Shown here piece by piece: positions 1 to 7,313 of a stretch of 64,000 bases of DNA (its first letter is position 1; each line of letters opens with the position of its first letter). The translations under genes were made by a program, and so were the position numbers. Under the pieces are notes generated by a model that was not told where the DNA came from, made no database searches, and was given only the letters and a program-made list of their open reading frames with translations. This DNA is from DATKLL01 sp035542475 (GTDB taxonomy: Bacteria; Desulfobacterota; Syntrophia; Syntrophales; UBA2185). The stretch lies in NCBI GenBank assembly GCA_035542475.1, contig DATKLL010000108.1, positions 1 through 64,000 on the forward strand, read 5' to 3'.

Positions 1-141
1 GTCACAGGCAGGAGCAGGACCACGTTTGATGAAATGGTGCGCATTGATCTTAAATATATCAACGATTGGTCATTATGGCTTGATATCAAGCTTCTTCTCA
101 AGACCCCATGGGTAATAATAACAGGCAAGGGAGCATATTAA
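1..141 (+). CDS. C-terminal end of a bacterial sugar transferase (WcaJ/EpsE-like, partial)
   Basis: The window opens inside a reading frame that ends with TAA at 139-141. Its last 46 residues contain TFDEMVRIDLKYI and NDWSLWLDIKLLLKT, the conserved C-terminal block of the membrane-anchored sugar transferases that load the first sugar phosphate onto undecaprenyl phosphate for exopolysaccharide or O-antigen synthesis. The tail TGKGAY is also typical. The N-terminal membrane segments and most of the catalytic domain lie upstream of the window. It converges on the serine acetyltransferase gene with about 37 bp between the two stops. The family call is fairly firm; the exact sugar cannot be told. 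Confidence 0.8.
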   Translation, partial: VTGRSRTTFDEMVRIDLKYINDWSLWLDIKLLLKTPWVIITGKGAY

Positions 142-178
142 GAAAGTATAAAAAGATGCAGTAAAAAGTATTTTCCGG

Positions 179-1138
179 TCACTTAACATTTTTCCCCTTC
201 AAGACCAGTTCCGGTTTTTTCAAAAACACTTCCGTATCCGGCGGCACCGAATCGGTAATCCAGACGTTTCCGCCGATCACAGAGCGGGCACCGATGACAG
301 TCTTACCACCCAGCACGGTGGCATTTGAGTAAATGATGACATCATCTTCGATGGTTGGATGGCGCTTTTTATTTCGCAGGGCGTCCACCTCCTCAGGGGG
401 AAGAGAAAGGGCACCCAGCGTCACGCCCTGATAGAGCCTGACGCGCTTACCGATTATGGTCGTCTCGCCGATTACGACACCTGTGCCGTGGTCGATAAAA
501 AAGCTCTCTCCGATCCGGGCGCCGGGGTGGATGTCTATACCCGTTTTACCGTGGGCGTATTCCGTCATGATGCGCGGGATCAGGGGGATGTCCTGCTGAT
601 GTAACTGGTGTGCTATGCGATACACGGTGATTGCTAAAAGTCCCGGATAACTGAAGATGATTTCATCGAAGCTTTTGGCTGCCGGATCACCTTTGTAGGC
701 TGCCATGATATCTGAAGCGAGAAGAATACGCAATTGCGGCATGCCGCGCAAAAAATCGATAGCAGCCTGCTGGCCGCGTTCCTCACAGTTTGTACAGGCC
801 AGATTGTGTCTGATGCAGTCATGGCGTATCGCCAGCATGATCTGTTCGGAGAAGGCCTCAAAGAGGCTGGTCACTTCCTGGCCAAAATAGTAGCCAACAT
901 TCACCTCATCCAAACGTGTACGGATAAAATAACCCGGGTAGAGAACCCGGCTTGCCGTATGCAGGATATCGATTATAGCTTCACGTGAAGGGATCGGCTC
1001 CGGACCGACATGGTCAAAGCAATCATCACGGCTGCATGATAATACAAGCTGATCAACAACAGCAGGGATTTCTTCGCGGAAGTTCTTGGTAGTGACTATA
1101 TCCTCCTTACATTGCTCCATCTTTGATGTCTCATCCAT
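179..1138 (-). CDS. cysE: Serine O-acetyltransferase (EpsC/CysE type)
   Basis: Transfers acetyl from acetyl-CoA to L-serine, giving O-acetylserine for cysteine synthesis in the cytoplasm. The C-terminal half carries the left-handed beta-helix of hexapeptide repeats with HPGARIG, IDHGTGVVIGET (catalytic His region) and GVTLGA. The N-terminal helical part, with IRHDCIRHN and a Cys-rich stretch, is like the longer EpsC subfamily. I start at the ATG at 1138 because an AAGGAGGT ribosome site sits 9-10 bases upstream and overlaps the nifS stop. A longer in-frame reading to 1219 exists but lies inside nifS. Last gene of the nifU-nifS-cysE operon: it supplies the cysteine that the desulfurase consumes. 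Confidence 0.93.
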   Translation of the reverse strand: MDETSKMEQCKEDIVTTKNFREEIPAVVDQLVLSCSRDDCFDHVGPEPIPSREAIIDILHTASRVLYPGYFIRTRLDEVNVGYYFGQEVTSLFEAFSEQIMLAIRHDCIRHNLACTNCEERGQQAAIDFLRGMPQLRILLASDIMAAYKGDPAAKSFDEIIFSYPGLLAITVYRIAHQLHQQDIPLIPRIMTEYAHGKTGIDIHPGARIGESFFIDHGTGVVIGETTIIGKRVRLYQGVTLGALSLPPEEVDALRNKKRHPTIEDDVIIYSNATVLGGKTVIGARSVIGGNVWITDSVPPDTEVFLKKPELVLKGKNVK

Positions 1139-1154
1139 GGCAATGAAACCTCCT

Positions 1155-2336
1155 TCACTGGACCGTGCATGCCTGATCGCCCAAGTTCCAGTATGGGGAC
1201 AAGCCGCGCAGCCTTTCAATTACGACCGGCAGCTTTTCAATTACAAAGCCTATTTCATCTTCTGTATTATAGATGCTCAGGCTGAACCTGATTGACCCAT
1301 GGGCCATGGTAAACGGGACACCCATGGCGCGAAGAACATGAGAAGGCTGCAGTGATCCTGAAGTACACGCTGATCCTGAAGATGCGCAGATACCAAACTC
1401 ATCCATCAAAAGAAGAATGGCTTCGCCTTCAACGAATTCAAAGCTGATGTTCGTTGTATTGGGAAGCCGGTACAGACGTGTTCCATTCACCCGGCTGTTG
1501 GGAATACGCGCCAGGAGCTCAGTTTCAAGCTTATCCCGCAATTTTTTCACCCGCGTGTTCTCCACCTCCATATTGCGCGCCGCCAACTCGCAGGCCTTCC
1601 CCAGCCCTATGATGCTGGGCGTGTTTTCCGTACCCCCCCGGCGCTCCTTCTCCTGGTGCCCCCCGATCAGGAAAGGTGAAAACTTTGTGCCTCTGCGGAC
1701 ATAGAGTATTCCTATGCCCTTCGGCGCATGAAGCTTGTGACCGGATATGGAGAGCATGTCGATGACATTCGACTTCATGTTTATCGGGATCTTTCCCACT
1801 GCCTGAACGGCATCTGTATGAAACAGGATGCCCCTGTCATGGGCAAGCTCCGCCGCCTTTTCCACAGGAAACAGGGCACCGGTTTCGTTGTTGGCCCACA
1901 TAAGGCTTACAACAGCAGTATCCGGCGTCAGACTTCTTTCAAACTGATTCATATCCAGGAGGCCGTCTTTATCTACAGGCAATTCTGTCACGCGATAGCC
2001 CTGTCTTGACAGATGAGCGCAAAGTGACTTGACGGCAGGATGCTCAACCCTGCTTGTTAGAATATGCCGCCGGTCGGGATGAATCGCCAGGGACGACCGG
2101 ATCGCGGCATTGTCGCTTTCTGTACCGCAACTGGTGAATATTATCTCATCAGGCGTTGCTCCGATCAGCGCTGCCGCCTGTTCCCGGGCCTCCCGTATTT
2201 TCCGGGCAACCTGCCCCCCGAAGGAATGCATGCTGGATGGATTTCCATAAAGTATGCGGAAGTAGGGAAGCATGGCATCCATAACTTCTGCGGCAACCTG
2301 TGTCGTCGCGTTGTTATCCAGATAAATCGTTGTCAT
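1155..2336 (-). CDS. nifS: Cysteine desulfurase, NifS/IscS family
   Basis: A pyridoxal-phosphate enzyme of 393 residues that takes sulfur from cysteine as an enzyme persulfide and passes it to the scaffold protein for Fe-S cluster assembly. SISGHKLHAPKG holds the PLP lysine (K201) and SSGSACTSG holds the sulfur-accepting Cys324; HTDAVQ is the PLP-contacting aspartate motif. Its start codon overlaps the nifU stop in an ATGA arrangement, so translation is probably coupled. Length matches the NifS group. NifS rather than IscS is chosen because its partner is a three-domain NifU. The downstream cysE ribosome site overlaps its stop. Confidence 0.95.
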   Translation of the reverse strand: MTTIYLDNNATTQVAAEVMDAMLPYFRILYGNPSSMHSFGGQVARKIREAREQAAALIGATPDEIIFTSCGTESDNAAIRSSLAIHPDRRHILTSRVEHPAVKSLCAHLSRQGYRVTELPVDKDGLLDMNQFERSLTPDTAVVSLMWANNETGALFPVEKAAELAHDRGILFHTDAVQAVGKIPINMKSNVIDMLSISGHKLHAPKGIGILYVRRGTKFSPFLIGGHQEKERRGGTENTPSIIGLGKACELAARNMEVENTRVKKLRDKLETELLARIPNSRVNGTRLYRLPNTTNISFEFVEGEAILLLMDEFGICASSGSACTSGSLQPSHVLRAMGVPFTMAHGSIRFSLSIYNTEDEIGFVIEKLPVVIERLRGLSPYWNLGDQACTVQ

Positions 2337-3160
2337 GGCGTCACCTCTTCGATTACAAGCTCGGGTGATACGAGGTCCCGGAGCTTTAATTCAACAAAAT
2401 GCTTCAGTGTGATATCAGCAGCCTTGCAGGTCGCACAGGCGCCGCGTGTGGCGACAAGGACGCGGTTGCCGATCACATCAATGAGTTCGATATCACCACC
2501 GTCATTCTTCAATGACGGCCTGATTTCACGCTCTATGGTTTCCTCTATCATTTTTATCTTCTGAATATTGGAGAGCTTCGGCTTGACGACCGGTGCTGCA
2601 ACGCCGGCCCGGACCCTCTCGATTATTTCCCTGATGGCGTCATGACATCCGCCGCAGCCCCCGCCGGCCTTGGTATAGTTCGTCACCTCTTCAACGGTGG
2701 AGAGGTTATTCTCCCTGACCGCCTGCTCGATTTCACTCTCCGTGACGCCAAAACATTCGCATATGATCTTCGCTTCCGGTTCTTTTGAAGGGCCGCCCCG
2801 ATAATTTTCGATAGCCTTTTCCAGGGCCTGTTTTCCCATGACGGAACAGTGCATTTTCTCCTGGGGAAGACCGCCCAGATAGGCTGCGATATCCTGGTTT
2901 GTCACTTTTATGGCCTCTTCCAGTGTCATACCCTTGATCATCTCGGTCAGTGCAGAAGAAGTTGCAATTGCACTTGCGCAGCCGAAGGTTTTGAATTTGA
3001 CATCCTTGATTTTTTTATTCTCATCCAATTTGAAAGACAGTTTGAGGGCATCTCCGCAGGCAATAGAACCTACTTCAGCCACACCGTCCGGATTTTCAAC
3101 TTCCCCGACGTTTCGAGGATTAAGGAAGTGCTCCTTAACTTTGTCCGTATATTCCCACAT
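2333..3160 (-). CDS. nifU: NifU: three-domain Fe-S cluster scaffold
   Basis: Scaffold on which Fe-S clusters are built and handed to target proteins. Three domains are visible: an IscU-like N-terminus (residues 1-125) with Cys35, Cys61 and Cys105; a central bacterioferritin-associated-ferredoxin-like [2Fe-2S] domain (about 130-182) with Cys134, Cys136, Cys169 and Cys172 in CEC and CGGC; and a C-terminal Nfu domain (about 200-270) with Cys242 and Cys245 in ACATC. All expected cluster ligands are present. The start has an AAAGGAG site. First gene of the nifU-nifS-cysE operon. No nitrogenase genes are nearby, so it likely serves general Fe-S assembly, as in many anaerobes. Confidence 0.95.
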   Translation of the reverse strand: MWEYTDKVKEHFLNPRNVGEVENPDGVAEVGSIACGDALKLSFKLDENKKIKDVKFKTFGCASAIATSSALTEMIKGMTLEEAIKVTNQDIAAYLGGLPQEKMHCSVMGKQALEKAIENYRGGPSKEPEAKIICECFGVTESEIEQAVRENNLSTVEEVTNYTKAGGGCGGCHDAIREIIERVRAGVAAPVVKPKLSNIQKIKMIEETIEREIRPSLKNDGGDIELIDVIGNRVLVATRGACATCKAADITLKHFVELKLRDLVSPELVIEEVTP

Positions 3161-3267
3161 AAGCTCGCTCCTTTTATTGATTTTTAGCCAAAAACATTTG
3201 TTCTATTGATATTCTCAAATTATTTCCATTTTTGCAAGCAAACTGATGAATTGAATAACGGTAACAT

Positions 3268-4665
3268 CTACTTTGTCCTTTTTCCGACCATCTTCTCCGG
3301 CCGCACCCATTCATCAAATTGTTCACCGGTAACAAAACCAAGCGAAACGGCCGCGTCGCGGAGCTCTGTGCTTTCCTTATAGGCCTTCATTGCAATCCGG
3401 GCAGCCTTGTCGTAGCCGATATGGGGTGTTAATGCGGTAACAAGCATCAGTGAATTTCTCATAAGGCTGTCAATACGAACGCGGTTGGCTTCAATGCCTG
3501 TTGCACAGTTATCATTGAAACTAATCATACCGTCCGCGAGAAGACGTACACTTTGCAGAAAGTTATAAATGATCAGGGGTTTAAAGACATTCAACTCGAA
3601 GTTCCCCATAGCGCCACCCATGTTGATGGCCACATCATTCCCCATTACCTGAAAGCAGAGCATCATCATTGCCTCCGACTGGGTCGGGTTTACCTTTCCC
3701 GGCATTATTGAGCTCCCCGGTTCATTTTCGGGAATCATCAACTCCCCTATGCCTGAGCGGGGTCCGGAAGCAAGCCAGCGCACATCGTTGGCAATTTTTA
3801 TCAATGAAGAGGCGAGGGTCTTGACCGCCCCATGGGCGTGAACAAGTGCGTCATGAGAGGCGATTGCCTTAAACTTATTCGGCGCACTGACAAACGGCAT
3901 GCCAGTGATTCTGGAAAGCTCACCAGCAACATGGTTCCCGAACTCCGGATGCGCATTCAGACCTGTACCGACCGCTGTCCCTCCTATCGCCAGTTCATAC
4001 AGATGAGGCATGGATGCATCTATGTAAGACAGGCTTTTATTCAATTGGGCGACATAACCGGAGAATTCCTGACCCAGGGTAAGCGGCACCGCATCCTGCA
4101 GATGCGTGCGGCCGGTTTTTACGATATTATCAAACTGTGCAGCCTTTCTATCCAGCGTTTCCTTCAGTTGAAGGATGGCCGGCTTGAGGCGGTGCGATAA
4201 CGCCTTAACCGCTGAGATGTGCATCGCTGTCGGAAAAACATCATTTGTCGATTGACATTTGTTGACATCATCGTTCGGGTGCACCTTGCGTGCTTTACCC
4301 CGCCTGCCTCCGAGGATCTCGCTCGCACGGTTGGCAAGGACTTCATTCATATTCATATTGGTCTGTGTGCCGGAACCGGTCTGCCAGACCAGAAGAGGGA
4401 ACTCTTCTTCATACTTGTCCTCGATCACTTCGTCCGCGGCGGTAATGATAGCTCCGGCCTTTTCCGCCTCCAGGAGGCCCAGTTCACGGTTCACTGCGGC
4501 TGCTGCCCTTTTGACCAGTGCAAGGGCGCAAATCAAGTCTGACGGCATACGCTCGTTGGAAATCTTAAAATTTTGCAGAGACCGCTGAGTCTGCGCGCCC
4601 CACAGCCTATCCGCAGGAACTTCAATGTTTCCGAACGAATCATGTTCGATTCTCATCTTTGTCAT
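3268..4665 (-). CDS. fumC: Class II fumarate hydratase
   Basis: Interconverts fumarate and L-malate in the TCA cycle without an Fe-S cluster. The family signature GSSIMPGKVNPTQ, the substrate-site stretch TGRTHLQDA and the N-terminal HDSFGNIEVPADRLWGAQTQ identify the fumarase/aspartase superfamily; the overall sequence reads as FumC rather than AspA. I use the ATG at 4665. A TTG at 4683 would add six residues, and another ATG lies at 4656; none has a strong ribosome site. It is 107 bp upstream of nifU on the same strand, apparently as its own unit. Length (about 465) is normal for the family. Confidence 0.94.
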   Translation of the reverse strand: MTKMRIEHDSFGNIEVPADRLWGAQTQRSLQNFKISNERMPSDLICALALVKRAAAAVNRELGLLEAEKAGAIITAADEVIEDKYEEEFPLLVWQTGSGTQTNMNMNEVLANRASEILGGRRGKARKVHPNDDVNKCQSTNDVFPTAMHISAVKALSHRLKPAILQLKETLDRKAAQFDNIVKTGRTHLQDAVPLTLGQEFSGYVAQLNKSLSYIDASMPHLYELAIGGTAVGTGLNAHPEFGNHVAGELSRITGMPFVSAPNKFKAIASHDALVHAHGAVKTLASSLIKIANDVRWLASGPRSGIGELMIPENEPGSSIMPGKVNPTQSEAMMMLCFQVMGNDVAINMGGAMGNFELNVFKPLIIYNFLQSVRLLADGMISFNDNCATGIEANRVRIDSLMRNSLMLVTALTPHIGYDKAARIAMKAYKESTELRDAAVSLGFVTGEQFDEWVRPEKMVGKRTK

Positions 4666-4841
4666 TTTGTCGTCATTCTTCAATCATACTTAGGTATATA
4701 TTTTTATAATTACCAAGATTTACATTATAAATCAAAATTGAGGGAAAAAAAATATATTTTAATACTTGCGCAAAGTACCTTTAAGCACTCTTGAACTATA
4801 GAATTCTCGAATCCGTTTGCAATTTAGGAGAACCTAATTAT

Positions 4842-4869
4842 TTGACAATCAGATAATCATCCATAGATT
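4842..4869 (+). promoter_or_regulatory. Putative sigma-70 promoter of msrAB
   Basis: TTGACA at 4842-4847 is followed 16 bases later by TAGATT at 4864-4869 (4 of 6 matches to TATAAT). It lies 33 bp upstream of the msrAB start in the A+T-rich divergent region between fumC and msrAB. The -35 match is perfect and the -10 is weak. Confidence 0.5.
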
Positions 4870-4901
4870 AAATGTAATAATTTTAGTTTAAGGAGGACAA
4901 A

Positions 4902-5999
4902 ATGAAGGCTCTCCTCGTAAGTTTAATATCCATTATATTTGTTCTGGGGTGCCAGAGTTCCAGCAGCAGCCCACAGGAGGTAAAAGATAAAATGAAGGAA
5001 ACTAATGCGACAACCCAAATTGCCACTTTCGCCGGTGGGTGTTTCTGGTGTGTAGAGTCTGATTTTGAAAAAGTTTCAGGAGTATCGAAGGTCATATCCG
5101 GTTACACAGGCGGGCCCGGGGAAAATCCAACCTATGAAACTTACGCGAAGAAGGGACACGTGGAAGCTGTTCAGATTTATTTCGACCCCGCAAAAGTCAC
5201 CTATGAACAACTGCTCGATTACTTCTGGAGACATATAGATCCAACAGATGCGGGCGGACAATTTGTTGACCGGGGTCCTCAATACAGAAGCGTAATCTTC
5301 TATCATGACGAAGAGCAGAAACGTTTGGCAGAAAAATCAAAGGAAGAATTGGCCAAATCCGGACATTTTACCAAGCCGATAGTCACGGAGATATTGAAAT
5401 TCACCAAGTTTTATGAAGCGGAGGATTATCATCAGGATTACTACAAGAAAAACCCGATAAGATATAAATATTACAGACACGGGTCGGGACGCGATCAGTT
5501 TTTGAGAAAGGTCTGGGGAGACGAAAATGCCAGTATCAAACCCGCGGCAGCCCAGGAATACAAAAAACCTGACGACACGACGATAAGGAAGAAACTGACT
5601 CCCATCCAATACAAAGTGACTCAGCAGGAAGGAACAGAACCCGCTTTCCAAAATGAATACTGGGATAATAAGAAAGAGGGCATCTATGTGGATATTGTTT
5701 CCGGCGAACCGCTCTTCAGCTCTTTGGATAAATATGATTCCGGTACGGGTTGGCCCAGTTTTACCAAACCCCTTGAGCCTGATAATTTTGTAGAGAAGGT
5801 TGACCGCGGTTTTTTCATGACGCGCACGGAAGTCAGGAGCAAGCATGCGGATTCTCATCTTGGGCATGTCTTCCCGGACGGGCCTAAACCGACCGGACTC
5901 CGGTATTGCATGAACTCGGCGGCCTTGAGATTCATCCCCAAGGAGGGTCTGGAAAAAGAAGGATACGGCAGGTATCTGAAATTATTCGGTCAGAAGTAA
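4902..5999 (+). CDS. msrAB: Methionine sulfoxide reductase MsrA-MsrB fusion, lipoprotein
   Basis: Repairs both S- and R-methionine sulfoxide. The N-terminus is a lipoprotein signal ending VLGC with lipidated Cys17, so the enzyme is exported and membrane-anchored. MsrA domain (about 38-195) carries GGCFWC, catalytic Cys47. MsrB domain (about 225-360) carries RYCMNSAALRF, catalytic Cys336. The MsrB part lacks the two CxxC zinc pairs of zinc-type MsrB proteins, as is usual in fusions. The start is set by an AAGGAGG site. Stand-alone gene with its own promoter and a strong downstream hairpin. In an anaerobe it would protect envelope proteins from oxidative damage. Confidence 0.95.
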   Translation: MKALLVSLISIIFVLGCQSSSSSPQEVKDKMKETNATTQIATFAGGCFWCVESDFEKVSGVSKVISGYTGGPGENPTYETYAKKGHVEAVQIYFDPAKVTYEQLLDYFWRHIDPTDAGGQFVDRGPQYRSVIFYHDEEQKRLAEKSKEELAKSGHFTKPIVTEILKFTKFYEAEDYHQDYYKKNPIRYKYYRHGSGRDQFLRKVWGDENASIKPAAAQEYKKPDDTTIRKKLTPIQYKVTQQEGTEPAFQNEYWDNKKEGIYVDIVSGEPLFSSLDKYDSGTGWPSFTKPLEPDNFVEKVDRGFFMTRTEVRSKHADSHLGHVFPDGPKPTGLRYCMNSAALRFIPKEGLEKEGYGRYLKLFGQK

Positions 6000-6008
6000 T
6001 ATCAAATA

Positions 6009-6044
6009 AAGAGGGGTTCATCACAACGATGAAACCCTCTTTTT
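6009..6044 (+). terminator. Rho-independent terminator after msrAB (probably two-way)
   Basis: A 12-bp stem (6011-6022 with 6028-6039, one G-T wobble) closes a 5-base loop and is followed by TTTTT on the plus strand. The minus-strand side is followed by TTTATTT, so it could also stop transcripts from the convergent cytochrome gene. Confidence 0.85.
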
Positions 6045-6105
6045 GTATCAGCCCTTCGCCTTTTAAGAGGAAGCGCCATTCTCTTCTCAACCGAGAACAT
6101 GACAG

Positions 6106-6447
6106 CTAATTTTTCAGTTTGTGCGTCATATAATCAATTATGGCTTTTATTTCCTCAGGCTTCAAATTTTGCGCAGGCATCACTCCCTTGCCTTTCTGTA
6201 ATACCTGCATAATCTTCTGCTCATCAAGGCCCTTCCACGCGTCGATATCCTCGAAATCCTTCGGTCTGAATTGCATATAATAGGCGGAAGAATAATTATC
6301 ATCCCCTTTCAGATGATGACAAAACTGGCAATTCTTTTTAAACAGGGTTTCCCCCGCACTGTATTCATCACTTTTAACAATAGTGGTGAATAATAGTAAA
6401 GTTCCAAAGATCAGTAATGCTGAACCGATGATAAGACTCCTTTTCAT
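6106..6447 (-). CDS. Small exported monoheme cytochrome c
   Basis: A 113-residue protein with an N-terminal signal peptide (hydrophobic run about residues 5-22) and one heme c attachment motif, CQFCH, at about residues 40-44. GVMPAQN further on supplies the expected methionine axial ligand, and the C-terminal IKAIIDYMTHKL is the usual last helix of class I cytochromes (cytochrome_CBB3-like). It should be periplasmic and carry electrons. Its partner enzyme is not evident; the neighbours are msrAB and a small zinc-ribbon gene. The start has a GGGGGG ribosome site 7 bases upstream. Confidence 0.9.
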   Translation of the reverse strand: MKRSLIIGSALLIFGTLLLFTTIVKSDEYSAGETLFKKNCQFCHHLKGDDNYSSAYYMQFRPKDFEDIDAWKGLDEQKIMQVLQKGKGVMPAQNLKPEEIKAIIDYMTHKLKN

Positions 6448-6591
6448 AAGATGACCCCCCTATCAAATATTCTCGCATAATTATCTCGATACATTTTATA
6501 ATTTATAGTCAGGCGACGGGTCAAGCCGAGATCTTTAATAGATTATAGCCGTAGGCGAGATTCATGTCCAATCAGTCCGCCTCGTCTATGT

Positions 6592-6644
6592 CAGCCGGTA
6601 ATACACGACCCCGTTGAATAAAAACCAGGTTGTGCTACCGGCTG
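6592..6644. repeat. Isolated 53-base inverted repeat
   Basis: CAGCCGGTA at 6592-6600 pairs perfectly with TACCGGCTG at 6636-6644, and the flanking inner bases (ACACGACC against GGTTGTGC) pair imperfectly, giving a long hairpin with a 17-base A-rich loop. No T-tract follows on either strand, so it is not a classical terminator. It sits in the otherwise empty 6448-6746 gap between the cytochrome and zinc-ribbon genes. Confidence 0.6.
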
Positions 6645-6746
6645 AAACTCTTATCAATCCCCATCGTGGCCTTGTGAGGAATGAGAAAGATCTCTTTTTG
6701 AAGACAATAACGTTGTTCGCAGGCAATCATCACGGCATACACGCTG

Positions 6747-6923
6747 CTATTCGTCAAGGATGGTTACCATCTCGCCGCCGCAAATTGTACATGTTCTGGT
6801 TTCTTGCTGTACCTTCCTTCTGGCACCGGATGAATCCTCCCTTTCGATCAATTGACAGGTTATGGTCATATCTGCTTCACTTCCACATTTATCACAATGG
6901 CATTCTTCTATCCTGTTTTCCAT
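6747..6923 (-). CDS. 58-residue zinc-ribbon-like protein (unannotated small gene)
   Basis: Reading the minus strand from ATG at 6923 to TAG at 6747 gives a 58-residue protein with Cys at positions 8, 10, 13, 23, 45 and 48, including CDKC near the start and CTIC followed by GGEM near the end. This is the spacing of a small zinc ribbon or knuckle pair. An AGGAGG site lies 9 bases upstream of the start, which strongly supports translation. It is of the kind seen as YgiT-like or other free-standing zinc-ribbon proteins, but I cannot assign a family. No helix-turn-helix partner is adjacent. Function unknown. Confidence 0.72.
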   Translation of the reverse strand: MENRIEECHCDKCGSEADMTITCQLIEREDSSGARRKVQQETRTCTICGGEMVTILDE

Positions 6924-7313
6924 AGCTTACAACCTCCTTTTTAAATTATGTATTATTACCCTCTCAGGCAGGCAAAACTATATAGCTTCACACATGGCCA
7001 ACAAAATAATAATTTATAGAGGGCTGAAAGGGAATAATAATAAAAGAGGTGTGAAATGGGATGGAATACCTACTATTCCATTGGCTCTCAGGGCGGGACA
7101 TTAGACAGACACTCCTTTATGCAGTCAGCTTTCTTATTTTCCGGCACTGCCTGCTATCCTGTTTGACTTACCTTGACACAACGTTATCTTACTGACAGAA
7201 TACGGCATAACTTCAGAAGAGCCTCTTTCCTCGCAGTAGCCCGTTACAGCACCGGGAAGCAGGCTTGATTTCATGCCTTCAAAAATATGTGACTCGGAAA
7301 GGAAACTCTGTCG
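6924..7313. other. Intergenic region, 390 bp
   Basis: Divergent gap between the zinc-ribbon gene (minus) and the ABC transporter gene (plus). I see no convincing gene. It should contain promoters for both directions; one candidate is listed at 7173-7201. Confidence 0.5.
7173..7201 (+). promoter_or_regulatory. Possible promoter of the SbmA/BacA-like transporter
   Basis: TTGACA at 7173-7178, a 17-base spacer, then CAGAAT at 7196-7201 (4 of 6 to TATAAT), 112 bp before the start codon. A tentative match. Confidence 0.35.

Noticed and set aside
6614..6925. A plus-strand frame opposite the zinc-ribbon gene
   Set aside because: It is the antisense shadow of a gene with a strong ribosome site and Cys motifs.
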